From: Glebionis coronaria
Lineage: Eukaryota > Streptophyta > Magnoliopsida > Asterales > Asteraceae
Assembly: GCA_025667525.1 (NCBI GenBank)
Contig: CM046882.1
Span: forward strand, 218,844,592-218,908,591
DNA length: 64,000 bases
Direction: 5' to 3'
Part shown: positions 24,301 to 35,551 of the stretch, piece after piece
Numbering within the stretch: position 1 is the first letter of the stretch
How the letters are laid out: each line of letters opens with the position of its first letter
The notes under the pieces: model-generated
Told to the model about the DNA's origin: nothing
Database searches by the model: none
The model's input: only the letters and a program-made list of their open reading frames with translations
Program-made: the position numbers and the translations under genes

Positions 24301-27021
24301 ATTGATAGCAATAACCGTGGGAGATGGAGGCGAAGGATTGTCTTCAGTGAGAAGATTGTCAAAGAAACTCATGTCTTCGTCCCCCTCGGTGGGAGAATCA
24401 TTAGTAGCAAAATTCGCATCTCCCATGGCATCTTCAAGATTGTTCCAGAATAAATCACTATCTCCAAATAGAGACAACGATGAATCAATGGAGGACACGG
24501 TCTCAACATTGGGAAGAGAAGTAGGAATACTTTTGCAAGCATCATTAAAGTGTTCTTCACAAGCCTCATCAAGAACGTCAATACAATTAACGCTCTCATA
24601 CGAATAAGGTTGTTTGGACAACTTTCCCATGTTGAAGACTACTTTGTCGTCACCCACTCTCATGATAAGCTCTCCGGCTTCAACATCAATGAGAGTGCGA
24701 CCGGTCCTCAAGAATGGACGACCAACAATAAGTGGCACACGGGGGTCCATCTCGTAGTCGACGACAACAAAATCAGCAGGGAAGGTGAATTTGTCGACTC
24801 CTACGATGACATCTTCGGCTATCCCCACTGGATAAGCAACCGTACGGTTAGCTAATTCCAAAGTCATCTTGGTGGGGACTAGCTCTGGGAGAGATAATTG
24901 CTTCCAAACACTTAGAGGCATGAGATTAATACTGGCACCTAAATCGGCTAGGGCCATGCAATTCTCTACTCCCGGGAAATTGCAAGGGATAAGAAAACGA
25001 CCCGGATCACCAAGCTTGGTTGGTAATTTCCTTAAGAGCACTGCGGAGCAGTTCTCATTAAGTTGGGTGTTAGCAATGTCGAGGAGCTTTTCCTTGTCGC
25101 TCAGAAGGTCTTTAAACATTTTGGCGTATTTGGGCATGTGAGCGAGAGCCTCAGCGAAGGAGATATTGAAATTCAGTTGTTTAAACATTTTAAGAAAGTT
25201 AGAAACCTGAATATCATCCTTGCTCTTTTGCTTCTCTTTCCTCAACCTAGAAGGATAAGGTATATTGGAAGAAGAGGAAGTCTTTGGGAGTATAGGATCA
25301 CTCACAACCACGGGTGGAGGAGGGGTAGAAAGAGGTGGAGAAATTGGGGAAGGAGGAGGAATAGGAGCAGGCGACTCGTTCTCCTTAGTCACAACCACTG
25401 GTGGAGGTATAGGAAGCTCGGGTTCCTTGGTACCTTTACCACTTCTAGTAGTGATTGCTTTCATCTCCCCTCTTGGGTTTGCAACGGTGTTACTCGGAAG
25501 AGTACCCGAAGAAGAGGGTTGACTACTTTGGAAAAAACTAGCCATCATGTTCCTCAAGTCATTCGTCTGACTATCCAATGTGTTTCGCATATCAGCTCGC
25601 AAATCATTTCCTTGCTTGACCAAATCTGCCTTCAAGTTGCGCACTTCCTCTTGGAGATTTCCCACTATCACATCATTGGTCCTCATATAGGTGGCGACCT
25701 CTTGGTGTAGTGCAGTGTTGGTTTGGTTTGAAGGAGTATTGTATGCAGGTGGCTGGTAAGCATGTTGTTGGTATACTTGATTGTTACGTTGAGGCGGTTG
25801 TTGCTGCTTGTGAGGTGGGATATATGGTTGTCGAGGTTGTTGTTGTTGTTGAGTGGGGCGGTTAAGGTTTTGTTGTTGGTTTGGGTTGGTTGGAGGAAAG
25901 CCAGGTGGTGAAAGATAGTTGTTGCTGCGGTAGCTAAGCAAGTTACGGTCACCTTGAGGTCTAGCTTGATAAGCAGGTTGTTGGTAGGTGCCATATGCCG
26001 CATTCACATTCTCAGCAGGGTAATCTTGGGTGGCGGTACAAGTTGTGTACGAGTGGGGACCACCGCATATCTCACAAGGTTGGCTGACAGCGTTGACTTG
26101 TGCATTTTTGGCGTTGTTGCTGTTGTTGTTGCTGACGGTATGTGTGACAAGCGATTCAAGAAGCGTGGTGATTTTGTCTAATCGCTTTTCGCTGTCATTA
26201 GTGCTAGCACTAGCAACATTGGTCCTAACGCTCTTGGTTTGCACACGAGACTTGTTCTCAATGATATCCCAAGCAGCATTGGAAGTCTTAGCCAATAAAT
26301 TACCCCCTGAGGCACTATTCAGTGAATCTTGGTCACTCATGCTTAAACCATTGTAAAAAGTATTTATTTGATGTACTTTGGTAAAACCATGTTGTGGGCA
26401 TTTTCTTAAAAGATCTTTAAACCGATCCCAAGATTCACTGAAAGACTCATCGTACTTTTGTTCAAAGTTTATAATCTCATTCCGCAAAGCGGTAGTACGA
26501 GAGGGTGGAAAAAAGTAGTTGATAAACTTTGTTTCCAAATCCGTCCACGAGAGAATACTCTGTGGCGGTTCCTTAGCAAGCCAATGCCGGGCTTGTCCCT
26601 CTAAAGAAAAGGGAAAAAGTTGTAACCTTATGACCTCCTGTGGAACACCATTGAACTTGACCGTGTTGGTGAGTTGTAGAAATCTCTTGATATGGCCATG
26701 TGGGTCATCAATGTGGCGTCCCAAGAATGGTTGAGCGGATACCATCTGGATAAAGCCTGACTTTAGCTCGAAATTGTTGGCGGCAATTGGTGGTATAACA
26801 ATTGGATCCGTGTTGCCATCAACATGAGCTTGCAGTAATTCAATCATTGGGCGATTATCCGGAAGGTGCTCATTGTTGTTGTTATTCATGTTGTTGAAAG
26901 GCGGGTTGTTGTTGTTATTATTGTTGTTCGGAGGTGGTATGTTATTGTTGTTTTGTACACCAGCCATGTCTAAGTTATCGAGAGGCTCGGGCTCTTGATA
27001 AGACGTGGATCGAGTGCGCAT
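21349..27021 (-). CDS. Athila-type Gag-Pol polyprotein (1890 aa), apparently intact
   Basis: This single frame encodes all the enzymes for copying element C through RNA and integrating the DNA. In order: an Asn-rich N-terminus (24-50); Gag capsid (about 85-260); zinc knuckle C316-C328 ([13 protein letters not shown]); a Gln/Pro-rich stretch; aspartic protease with ADLGAS (D693) and IVGRPFL; an acidic linker (about 810-905); reverse transcriptase with LDGFSGY (D1105) and FMDDF (D1169-D1170); RNase H with D1316, E1355, D1382 and D1425; integrase with a zinc-binding HHCC block (H1529, H1536, C1567, C1570) and DD35E residues D1599, D1657 and E1693. No chromodomain follows. Gag and Pol are in one frame with no stop between them. 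The ATG at 27021 is the first in frame, 207 bp from the LTR. Confidence 0.96.
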   Translation of the reverse strand: MRTRSTSYQEPEPLDNLDMAGVQNNNNIPPPNNNNNNNNPPFNNMNNNNNEHLPDNRPMIELLQAHVDGNTDPIVIPPIAANNFELKSGFIQMVSAQPFLGRHIDDPHGHIKRFLQLTNTVKFNGVPQEVIRLQLFPFSLEGQARHWLAKEPPQSILSWTDLETKFINYFFPPSRTTALRNEIINFEQKYDESFSESWDRFKDLLRKCPQHGFTKVHQINTFYNGLSMSDQDSLNSASGGNLLAKTSNAAWDIIENKSRVQTKSVRTNVASASTNDSEKRLDKITTLLESLVTHTVSNNNSNNAKNAQVNAVSQPCEICGGPHSYTTCTATQDYPAENVNAAYGTYQQPAYQARPQGDRNLLSYRSNNYLSPPGFPPTNPNQQQNLNRPTQQQQQPRQPYIPPHKQQQPPQRNNQVYQQHAYQPPAYNTPSNQTNTALHQEVATYMRTNDVIVGNLQEEVRNLKADLVKQGNDLRADMRNTLDSQTNDLRNMMASFFQSSQPSSSGTLPSNTVANPRGEMKAITTRSGKGTKEPELPIPPPVVVTKENESPAPIPPPSPISPPLSTPPPPVVVSDPILPKTSSSSNIPYPSRLRKEKQKSKDDIQVSNFLKMFKQLNFNISFAEALAHMPKYAKMFKDLLSDKEKLLDIANTQLNENCSAVLLRKLPTKLGDPGRFLIPCNFPGVENCMALADLGASINLMPLSVWKQLSLPELVPTKMTLELANRTVAYPVGIAEDVIVGVDKFTFPADFVVVDYEMDPRVPLIVGRPFLRTGRTLIDVEAGELIMRVGDDKVVFNMGKLSKQPYSYESVNCIDVLDEACEEHFNDACKSIPTSLPNVETVSSIDSSLSLFGDSDLFWNNLEDAMGDANFATNDSPTEGDEDMSFFDNLLTEDNPSPPSPTVIAINATTLKTPPVENPPDLELKELPPHLEYVFLDDNKKSPVIIAKDLKDEEKTRLVAVLKDHKKAIAWKISDIRGIDPHFCTHKILMEDDFKPTIQSQRRVNPKIHEVIKTEVIKLLDAGMIYPISDSPWVSPIHCVPKKGGITVVPNEHNELIPTRLVTGWRVCIDYRKLNDATRKDHFPLPFMDQMLERLAGNEYYCFLDGFSGYFQIPIDPQDQEKTTFTCPYGTFAYKRMPFGLCNAPGTFQRCMLAIFHDMVEQTMEVFMDDFSVFGDSFSACLANLERMLKRCEDTRLVLNWEKCHFMVKEGVVLGHKISKAGLEVDRAKVDVIAKLPPPSTVKGVRSFLGHAGFYRRFIKDFSQIARPMTHLLEKDTPFIFSKECLEAFNSLKDKLTKAPVLVTPNWELPFELMCDASDFAIGAVLGQRVNKHFQPIHYASKTMTGAQLHYTTTEKELLAVVYAFEKFRPYLVLSTTIVYTDHSALKYLLTKQDSKPRLLRWVLLLQEFKIDIRDKKGVENLAADHLSRLEDPYQGDHPTKEINDSFPLETLMSINSKPNETPWFADFANYLAGGILKEGLTSQQKKKFFTDIKTYFWDDPYLFKQCADLIIRRCVDGPAANEILHACHKGPTGGHFGPNYTAKKVFDSGFYWPSIYRDAHDMVKRCDVCQKQGKITHKDEMPQTFIQECEIFDVWGIDFMGPFPSSKGNKYILVAVDYVSKWVEAKALPTNDARVVCNFLKALFARFGVPRAIISDRGTHFCNDQFARVMAKYGVNHRLSTAYHPQTNGQAEISNRGLKRILERTVGEHRASWADKLDDALWAFRTAYKTPIGCTPYRLVYGKACHLPIELEHKAYWALKWANFDINKAGDLRKIQLNELNELRNEAYENSLIYKERTKLIHDSKIKNREFHVGDKVLLFNSRLKIFSGKLKSRWSGPFTIAQIFPYGTLELAQPNGPNFKVNGQRVKLYFGEDTSKEVIPSLTTFPMN

Positions 27022-27228
27022 ACACCTGCAAAAGAACGAACAAACAAAACAAAAATATTTTTGGTTTTTATTGGTTTTTTACTTTTTAGGATTTTTGAAA
27101 ATTTTATATTTTTTTAGTTGTTTTTGAAGATTTTTGAAAAAGTAACGTTCACGGGGAACGGATCCCAAAAGCCAAGTTCTCACAAAAAACTTTTGATCTT
27201 AACGAGAAGAGCCGGCAGCGGCGCCATT
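27022..27228 (-). other. Leader and tRNA-Asp-type primer-binding site of element C
   Basis: After the 5' LTR the sense strand reads AA then TGGCGCCGCTGCCGGCTC (27209-27226). This closely matches the TGGCGCCG..GCCGGGG primer site of Athila elements, complementary to the 3' end of plant Asp tRNA. The 207-bp leader ends at the gag ATG. Confidence 0.85.
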
Positions 27229-27541
27229 TGATATTATGATTTTGTATGGGTTCAGATTAAATCTCGGTATCCTCTCGAATTGATCTAGGCCTTAAGTGGA
27301 ATGATTGTTCTTGGTTACCAAATAAAGAGGTTTGGTTTTCTATTCTAATAATAAATGGAAATGAAAGTTTAAATCAAAGGCAATTACTTCAATTAAGATT
27401 AACAAAAACTTGGCTGAAAATTTAAAGTTCAAAATAGAATCAAATTAAAATTAAAGTTAACAAATAAACTGAGAAATATGAGTAGAGAAACAGTAAATTA
27501 ATCAACAGTAAAACAATAGCATTTAAATACTCAAAAATAAT

Positions 27542-27882
27542 TGATTCGGAACTAACTGATTCGGAAGACACTATTCACTCATTCGGAACATACTCATCCG
27601 GAACATACTCATCCGGAACATTCTGAATGAATGTTCATTCGGAACTTCTCCTTGATTCGGAAGTCTGAGCTGATTCGGAACTTTTGTCTCGTCCGGAAGT
27701 CACTGGTTCGGAAGTTTTAAACTTCCGAATGAAAGGCTTGGTTCGGAACTTTATGACTGATCCGGAACTTTCCGGATGAAAGCTTGATTCGGAAGTTCTC
27801 TCTTGATTCGGAACTTTAGTGCTTGGTTCGGAAGTTTCCGAATGAAGGGTTCATTCGGAACTTTTTGTCTTGATTCGGAAGA
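27542..27882. repeat. Array of TTCGGAA-like motifs in the 5' LTR of C
   Basis: This is the same array as at 18191-18531. One change, TTCTGAATG for TTCCGAATG near 27619, breaks one inverted copy. Confidence 0.9.
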
Positions 27883-28311
27883 TCAGAAACCCAGTTACAG
27901 AAACTGTATAGCGAAGAACACGGGACACGAATTTTAACCAAAATCAACTCCAATACTTAAAAAGATTTTACCAAATTAAACATAAATCATTTAAACAATA
28001 TAATCAACAAATCCCACTAACGAAAACACAAATCCAAACAACTTTTGAAGATCAAATCAAGAAAAATAAAACTTAAGAACTTGAAGATAAAAATGGAGAT
28101 GAACAAGATGAAATGAAAGATTAAACAAGAACTTTGAATTGGATGATTAATGTTTTGACAAGATGAAACAAGGATTAAAATTACAAGATCAAAGAACTAA
28201 TAATAAAAATCACCAATCACCCTAGTGGTGATGGTGTTCTACGAACCAGGAGAAAGAAAAAGAAGAAGAAAGAAAAACTTGCTAGCCCCAAAAATGTGTG
28301 TGGGATGGCCT

Positions 28312-28318
28312 ATTTATA
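28312..28318 (-). promoter_or_regulatory. TATA box of the 5' LTR promoter of C
   Basis: Plus ATTTATA, sense TATAAAT, lies inside the palindrome-like CCTATTTATAGG. Transcription would start about 30 bp to the left and proceed through the TTCGGAA array toward gag. Confidence 0.7.
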
Positions 28319-28763
28319 GGTGTTTCCTTTGGTTGGTGAGTGGGCTTTCTCCCGTTCTTCGTGTCTTTTCGTCTTTTCAGAAAAGTTTCCGTTTTCGATT
28401 CTGATTCGGGATTTGTTGTCGATTAAATTCAACTCGTCTTTTAATTTCTTCGTTTAATAGACTTGAGTTTCTTCGACTTATATAAATCTTCCATCTTTGG
28501 TCCTTTTCTTCGATAAATCTTCGAATAGGCCCAGCGACTTCAAATCTTTTGCATCTCTTGGACAATAGACTTTATCTTGAGTCTTTTTCTTCAGTAAAAC
28601 CCGTGCAATCCCATGTTTTCTTCAATATTTATCCGGTTGGCTCTGAAAACACAATAAACACAAAAACCACGCATAATTCCAAACAAATGATATTAAATAC
28701 GTGTTTTGGTCTCGTTTTAGCCCGAATTAAGTGGTAAAAGGATGGGTGTTTACACACCTATCA

Positions 28764-28768
28764 GAGGC
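28764..28768. repeat. Right target-site duplication of element C (GAGGC)
   Basis: It matches 17873-17877 exactly. Confidence 0.95.
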
Positions 28769-28851
28769 TATAAGCAAACTTATTTAAATAACGTTCATCT
28801 GAGCATATAATCGGGTCCCTTGTGTTATATTTAAAATAAGCATGTTATTCC

Positions 28852-28908
28852 CCTCGCGGATTTTATAAAACAAGTAAATAAATAAAAGCGAGGCTATGAA
28901 CTCACCTT
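28852..28908 (-). promoter_or_regulatory. Stem plus splice-donor-like module in LTR-b of element B
   Basis: CCTCGC (28852-28857) can pair with GCGAGG (28888-28893). This is followed by plus CTATGAACTCACCTT, sense AAGGTGAGT. It is the counterpart of 9368-9425 in element A and of 36312 onward in LTR-c. Confidence 0.5.
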
Positions 28909-29899
28909 AATAGGTAACGCGTTAGTACAGGAATGATATAAACGAGTAATACTAAAAGCAACCTTTGACGGAAGACCTCACTAAATGCGTCCTAACATAA
29001 AGTAAAAATACTTATAAAAATTTAATTGATGCGCACGAACAAAAGACCACCAACTAGCTAGTTCACTTATTTAAACTTCCCAGAATATTGTTACATATCA
29101 TTAAAAAATGTCACTTGAAATAAGTGACTAATACGATATTTTATAATGTCAAAATACAAAACATACGCTATGTAAGTCACTATAACTATAGTTATTTTTT
29201 TATATATATATATATATAACCAACTATATTTAAAAGTAATTTCTCGTGTCTTAAATCATTAAGCCGTACGTACTATTTTCGCAAAATAATATGTTTCACG
29301 CATTTGTCTATAAGAAATAAGTAACGTAATACTCTTTTAGTGCCTTTAAAAATATTTAAAAGTTCATATCGAGTATTTCATAGTATATATATTATATATA
29401 TAATATTGTCTCTAGTTATTTAGATGTGTCAACATAAGCTGGACTTAGTTTTGACGTAAATCAATTATTTTTTTAGTATACTAGTGTACTACTATTACCA
29501 AAACTTTTGAAGTAAGACATGTTTATTATTGTTTAGTAATTAAGTATTGATCCTATGGAACATGAAATAAAGGTGACTACATAAATCTAAATGAACAAAA
29601 GAATACTAACATGTTGATATGACAAAAAAATGAAAATAATTGTATGAGAGTGTTCATAGCAAACGAATGAAGAAGAGCTGCCAAAGATCTATGAGATAGA
29701 AATGAGTACAGGCACCAAGTTTGATCTTTTTTTTTCTTTCTTGTTTCACTATGTGACGTAAACATTGGTATGTAAAATTCTTGTTGCACTTTTTATTCTT
29801 GAGATAAGAATGGGTATGCGTATTAAATTTTCTTAACATAAGAATAGGTGTCAAATATTTACAAAAGTAAATAGCAGGTGGTGGAAGTCATCTACGAAA

Positions 29900-29907
29900 C
29901 TTATATA
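29900..29907 (-). promoter_or_regulatory. TATA box in LTR-b of element B
   Basis: Plus CTTATATA, sense TATATAAG. It is conserved in LTR-c at 45021-45028. Confidence 0.55.
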
Positions 29908-30498
29908 GTAAGGAATAATATAATAACCATTGCAAATACCAATTGTTGATGAGGTTACGCAGGTAGAGATATGAAGAAATAGATGAGACATGTTAGTGGG
30001 TGACATTTATTATAATTTTTGCTTCACAAATTAAAACGCGGGTATTATCAAAACCCGATATTTTAAAAGTTACGTGATTTAAAAATTACACGTAAAACAC
30101 GAAAAATAAACGCTCCTTATAAAATAAAAACATCGACATTCGAAGGACATTTATATTTTAATAATAAATGACTTAAAATACATTAATATGTCGAATGAAC
30201 TAATGAACTTAAAGGCTTAATGTAAATTATGAAAAATACTTTTAAAAGAAAATAATAAAAATTAAATAAAATAAAAATTAAACGACAACAATAGAAAATA
30301 TTTTTTATGTCATAACGAGAAATAAATATCGATACCTAACGTATTTCTTGCCGGTTATAACCTAAACGACATTCTTACGCTAAGTTTCAAACCTTAAACT
30401 TCCCAGTTAGTCGATAAATTAAATTTCTCAATAAAGTAAATACATAATACGTAATAGTCGAGATTAGAAAAACGACCTGAAATCGACGGATTGTCACA

Positions 30499-30534
30499 TC
30501 ATCCACACCAAATCAGGATCTTCGCCCTCGAAGA
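30499..30534 (-). other. 3' end of the internal region of element B, next to the 3' LTR
   Basis: The sense strand reads GATTTGGTGTGGATGA just before TGTGACAATCC. It is moderately purine-rich and takes the place of the PPT. Confidence 0.6.
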
Positions 30535-33500
30535 TCAACTTGTGTTCTTGCCTGGTCGCTTGTTTAAATCAAAGAGGTGAGGGTATTTCTTCAATATTTG
30601 ATCTTCCCTTTCCCAAGTATACTCGGGTCCTCTCCGTGAATTCCATCGGACTTTGACAATAGGGATTCAGCTTTGCTTTAGTTGCTCGACCTCGCGATCC
30701 ATGATCTCGATTGGTTCTTTAATAAAGTTCAACTTTTCATCAATCTTAACCTCGTCCAATGGTATAACGAGTTCTTCGTCGGATAAACATTTCTTCAGGT
30801 TCGATACATGAAAAGTGTTATGAATTCCATGAAGTTCTTGTGGTAATTCAAGTTGGTATGCCACGGGACCTACTCTTGATATAATCTTGAATGGTCTGAT
30901 ATAACGAGGACTTAATTTTCCATGTTTTCCAAATCGTACAACACCTTTCCATGGTGATACCTTTAGCATTACCTTATCCCCCACATTAAACCCCAATGGT
31001 TTTCGTCTTACATCCGCATAACTCTTCTGTCGGCTTCGCGCGGTCACCAACCTATTCTTGATTTGCACAATCATATCCGTCGTCTCTCTAATCATTTCCG
31101 GTACTGTTATTTGAGCATCACCAACCTCACTCCAACACACGGGTGATCGACATTATTTCCCATAAAGTGCTTCAAAAGGTGCAGCTTTAATACTCGCGTG
31201 ATAACTGTTATTGTATGAGAATTCGGCCAAAGGTAAGTGCTTATCCCAGCTACTTCCAAAGTCTATCACACAAGCACGCAACATATCTTCCAAAGTTTTA
31301 ATTGTTCTTTCGCTTTGCCCATCTGTCTTTGGATGATAAGATGTGCTCATATCCAAATTGGTTCCTAAAGAATTTTGAAGCGATCTCTAGAATCTAGAAG
31401 CAAAGCGATTGTCTCTATCGGAAATGATTGAAATAGGAACACCATGCTTGCATACAATTTCCTTCAGATAAATGTCAGCGAGTTTCTGCATACTGAGTTT
31501 CTCGTTGATTGGAATAAAATGAGCGGACTTTGTTAAACGATCGATTATTGCGCATATTGCATCGAATCCAGATGGTGTCCTTGGAAGTTTTGTGAAGAAG
31601 TCCATCGTAATTTGCTCCCATTTCCAGATTGGAAGTTCTGGTTGGACAAGTAATCTTAACGGCTTCTGATATTCATCCTTTACTTTAGCACATGTTAAGC
31701 ATTTCACGACGTATGTTGCATTATTGGCTTTCATATCCGGCCACCAGTATAACTTTTTCAAGTCTTGGTACATTTTGTCCGATCCAGGATAAATATAATA
31801 CTTGGATTTATGAGATTCTAACATGATCAAGTCTCTCAGTCCTCCATAGAATGGTAACCTGATTCGGCCTCTCAGACATTTGATACCATCGGCTCGCGTC
31901 TCAAAGGGCTCACCTTCTCCTCTAAATTTTTCGGCCGCGATATTCTCCTTTTTACACGCTTCGATTTGTGCGTTTTGAATCTGCTCAGGTAAGTTATTAT
32001 GAACTGTCACCACCAAAGCACGCACTTGAATTGATTTTCCCTTTCTTTTCGACTTAACGCGTCGGCTACCACATTCGCCTTTCCTGGGTGATAACGAATT
32101 TCGTAGTCGTAATCACTCAAGAGTTCAACCCATCGACGTTACCTCATATTCAGGTCTTTTTGATCCAAGATATATTGTAGGCTTTTATGATCAGTGAATA
32201 CTGTACATTTCGTGCCATACAGATAATGTCTCCAGATTCATAGAGAAAAAACCACAACGCCAAGTTCCAAGTCGTGGGTAGTGTAGTTCTACTCATTCTT
32301 CCTTAATTGTCTAGAGCCATATGTGATCACTTTTTCACGTTGCATGAGAACATCATCGTATCCTTTAAGAGATGCATCGCAATAAACAACATAGTCCTCA
32401 CTTCCTTCGGTTAGTGACAAGATTAGCGCACTACAGAGTTTCATTTTCAAGGTTTGAAAAGCTTCTTCTTCGTCATCTCCCCACACAGACGGTATATTTT
32501 TCTGAGTCAGCTTAGTTAATGGTTTCGATATCAAAGAAAATCCTTCAATAAACCTTCGGTAGTAACCAGCCAAACCTAGAAATTGTCGTACTTCAGTTGG
32601 AGTAGTTGGAGCACTCAAATTTTTTATGGCTTCAATTTTCGCAGGATCAACATGTACACCACTTTTATCAATCACATGTCCAAGAAATTATATGGAACTA
32701 AGCCAAAAATCACACTTTGAGAATTTGCGTACAACTTTTCGTTCTTTAACAAGTTCAAAATAGTCCTTAAGTGTTCAGCATGCTCTTTTTCGCTCTTAGA
32801 GTAGATTAGAATATCATCAATGAACACGATCACTAATTTATCAAGATACGGCTTACACAAACGATTCATTAAGTCCATGAATACAGCAGGTGCATTGGTC
32901 AACCCAAAAGGCATAACCCGAAACTCGTAATGACCATAACGAGTCCTAAATGCCGTAATAGGAATATCTTCCTCGCGTATGCGAAGTTGATGATAACTAG
33001 AACGAAGATCAGTCTTGGAGAAAACAAGAGAACCTTGAAGTTGATCAAATAGATCATCAAATCTTGGAAGCGGGTAACGGTTCTTAATCGTTACCTTGTT
33101 CAGCTCTCGATAATCGATGCACATACGGAACGAACCATCCTTCTTCTTCACGAATAAAATATGAGCTCCCCAAGGTGAAGAGATCGGTCGAATAAAACCT
33201 TTATCAGATAGTTCTTGCAACTGCACAGATAATTACTTCAGTTCGGATGGTGTTAAACGATATGGCGCACGTGCCACGGGTGCAGCACCAGGAATTAGAT
33301 CGATTTGGAATTCTATTTTCCTTTGGGGCGGAAGCCCCAACAAATCTTTTGGAAAGACTTCTGGATAGTCACAAATGATTGGAACATCTTCGAGTAGGTT
33401 CTCCTTCGATTCCTTCTCCGATACTTGAGCTAGGAATAATTCACAACCTCTTTCGATATACTTACGAGCTTTAATGCACGAAACGATTTGCAGTTGGGAA

Positions 33501-33853
33501 TTATTTTTATCGCCTTCAATAACTAAGGTCTTGTTACCTAAGGGAATCCTAACTTTCTTTTGTTTACACAAAATAGACGCTTTATACTTCAATACCCAAT
33601 CCATTCCGATAATAACATCGAAACTTCCTAATTCGACGACCATTAAGTCTATTTTAAAAATACGGTTCAAAAGGTTAAGGGAACATCCTAAAAGCGCACT
33701 ATTGGTACTCACTAATTTACCATCAGCTAGTTCTACTTCATAACTCGCTTCTAATTTGACCGGTTTGATATCAATTAAGGTACAAAAACTTGCAGACACA
33801 AAGCTTTTATCGGCACCAGAATCAAATAAAGCTGTAGCGTAACGGTTATTTAG
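30535..33853 (-). pseudogene. Tekay-type pol of element B (protease, RT, RNase H, integrase, chromodomain), broken
   Basis: In sense order: protease DSGADKSF just upstream of 33799; reverse transcriptase 32672-33226 with [12 protein letters not shown], the catalytic block FIDDILIYS and [10 protein letters not shown]; RNase H start 32289-32675 with YCDAS; integrase 31153-32025 with [15 protein letters not shown] and [12 protein letters not shown]; and a C-terminal part with [13 protein letters not shown] and [10 protein letters not shown], then a chromodomain. The lesions are several. An in-frame TAA at 33233-33235 follows protease. A frameshift near 32685 follows RT. A stop cuts RNase H near 32289. 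A zinc-binding His in the integrase HHCC block is replaced by Tyr (YIYPGS). A TGA near 30666 cuts the chromodomain, whose remnant ends at 30535. It is dead as a gene, but the lineage is clear. Confidence 0.92.
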
Positions 33854-35104
33854 TTAAAACGTACCAGTGACAACTTTTGGGTTTTGATTAACATTGGCAT
33901 CACCCATTTGATAAGCTTTTCCTTGATTATTTCCACCACGTGCATTTTTTGGAGGTCGAGGGCACTCATTCCTCATGTGTCCTTTGCCCTGGCAATTAAA
34001 ACATGTCACCGCTTTCTTTCCTTGTCCCCAACACTCGCCATTCCTGTGACCTAACTTGTTACATTTCTCACACTTGGCACATTCACCAGTATGAAATCTT
34101 TTGCATCGTTGACAAAGGGCTCCCTTTTCAGTTGGTGCAGTTCCATTCATCGCAGTTGCATGACCCCTTCTTTGGTTTTGATTTCTATTGTGAGATTGAC
34201 GGTTGTCACCTCGATCATCACTATCATATTTTGCCTTTCTTTTACTACCTTCTGGAACACCATCAGCCTTATCCTGGATGATTTTCCCAATTAGTTGGTA
34301 AGCCATTCTGACAGCTTCATCAATATTGGCAGGTTTAGATGAGGTCACATCACTACGAATATTAGTAGATAAGCATCGAATATACTGCTCCACCTTCAAA
34401 TATTCTGGGTTTACTTTATTTGGGCAAACTAAAGCAAGTTCATGGAATCTGTGAGTGTACCCATCAATGTCAGTACCCCTCAGTCTCAGCTGATACAGTT
34501 CTTGGTCCAACATTTGAATAACACTTCTTGGACATAATTCCTCTGTCAACCACCTTCTTACTTCAACCCAAGGTGTGGCATAAGCAGCACCCATACCCAT
34601 TGATGCCATTCTTCCATTCCACCAAGTTAATGCTCGCCCTTGAAGAGTAGTGGTGGCAAACACTACCTTATCTCCTTCCTCAGATTGACTAAATCGGAAT
34701 ACAGATTCCAATTTTTCAAACCAATGGATTAACCCAACATCACCTTCAGTACCCTTGAAATATGGTGGTTTGCATTTCATGAAACTAGTGTAGGTACACT
34801 ATTTATTTTCAGGAATTACTGTTCTATCAGCAACATCAACTCGAACACCAACATTGTCTACTTCAGCACCAGCATTGTTAACTCTAGCTCCAACATTGTC
34901 AGTTCCAGCATTGCCAACTCCAATGTTGCCAGCTCCAGCATTGCCAGCTCCAACATTGCCAACTCCAACATTGCCAGATCCACCGGCTCCATTATTCATA
35001 TTTGCCAAAAATGCATTCATAGAGACCGGTAATTGGTCAGCTACTATAGTGCGTAGTTGCGCCTCAGTCATTGCTTTTGGTGGCATTATCCTGTTATAAC
35101 ACAA
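33854..35104 (-). pseudogene. Tekay-type gag of element B with one in-frame stop
   Basis: One frame of about 417 codons is broken only by a TAG at 34799-34801. The N-terminal part (34799-35104) has MPPKAMTEAQLRTIVADQL and a run of Gly/Asn/Val repeats (GNVGVGNVGAGNAG). The rest contains the capsid (VGLIHWFEKLESVF, GRALTWWNGRM, YTHRFHELAL, NIDEAVRMAYQL) and then three zinc knuckles: CQRCKRFHTGEC, CEKCNKLGHRNGEC and CFNCQGKGHMRNEC, the last two canonical CCHC. Gag ends with TAA at 33854-33856, and the protease frame continues in phase after it. Read-through or decay could explain that arrangement; given the other lesions, decay is simpler. Confidence 0.92.
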
Positions 35105-35551
35105 TTCAAATCATAATGAGTATTCTTTTAATAGTTGTGATAACAAAACATGAATAACATGGATAAAGAACTAGATAGATGAAAAGAAACAAGAATGGAG
35201 GATAGAACGAAGACTAGAATTTCAACAAGGAACGAAGATTCGCAAGGAATAAGTGAAAATACATGAATTTTTCTATTGTGATAATCTGCGACGCTTATAA
35301 ATTACGTATTAGTATTATAATAATTAAATAATTAACATTTATAATTAAATAAATGTAATCCATGCTTTAAGCATAAATAATAATTAATTATTTACAACAT
35401 ATATATACTATCTCGTATATATATAATTTACTCATTCTTATCCATTGGCAACTCGGAGGTTTCGCTTGCAATTGTTATAGTCAAAAGATTTCAAAATTTT
35501 ATTTTTGGAACATCTTTTCGTTCTCTATAACTTGAGCTCTTGATACCAATC
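35105..35551 (-). other. Leader and initiator-Met-type primer-binding site of element B
   Basis: The sense strand beside the LTR reads AGATTGGTATCAAGAGCTC (35534-35551 region), a good match to the TGGTATCAGAGC-type site of chromoviruses. The leader near 35295-35500 is the source of the remnant at 16953-17200. Confidence 0.85.

Larger units (their letters stand above)
17878..28763 (-). mobile_element. Element C: complete, recently inserted Athila-type Ty3/gypsy retrotransposon
   Basis: C is 10,886 bp with two LTRs of exactly 1535 bp. I found only about three differences between them: two near the start and one at 18268 versus 27619. It has a 5-bp TSD, a tRNA-Asp-type primer site, a polypurine tract and one uninterrupted 1890-codon gag-pol frame. 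A 1.9-kb non-coding 3' region separates the frame from the 3' LTR. There is no env-like gene. It inserted into LTR-b of element B and is the youngest element in the window by LTR identity. Confidence 0.95.
27229..28763 (-). repeat. 5' LTR of element C
   Basis: At 1535 bp it starts TGATATTATG and ends ACACCTATCA. It differs from the 3' LTR at about three positions. This copy holds the promoter for the gag-pol transcript. Confidence 0.95.
28769..30498 (-). repeat. Middle LTR of element B (LTR-b), second segment
   Basis: It continues the LTR interrupted at 17877 and ends GGATTGTCACA. It includes the stem and splice-donor-like module (28852-28908) and a TATA box (29900-29907). Two overlapping small frames at 29577-29854 also occur, altered, in LTR-c, and are not genes. 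Confidence 0.9.

Noticed and set aside
22176..26734. Many open frames of 60-215 codons on both strands within the C gag-pol region
   Set aside because: They are shadows of the 1890-codon frame, which alone shows domain homology.
19026..28737. Pairs of identical 62-codon frames at 19026/28377 and 19198/28549
   Set aside because: They repeat because they lie in the two LTRs of C; no motif or start context supports coding.
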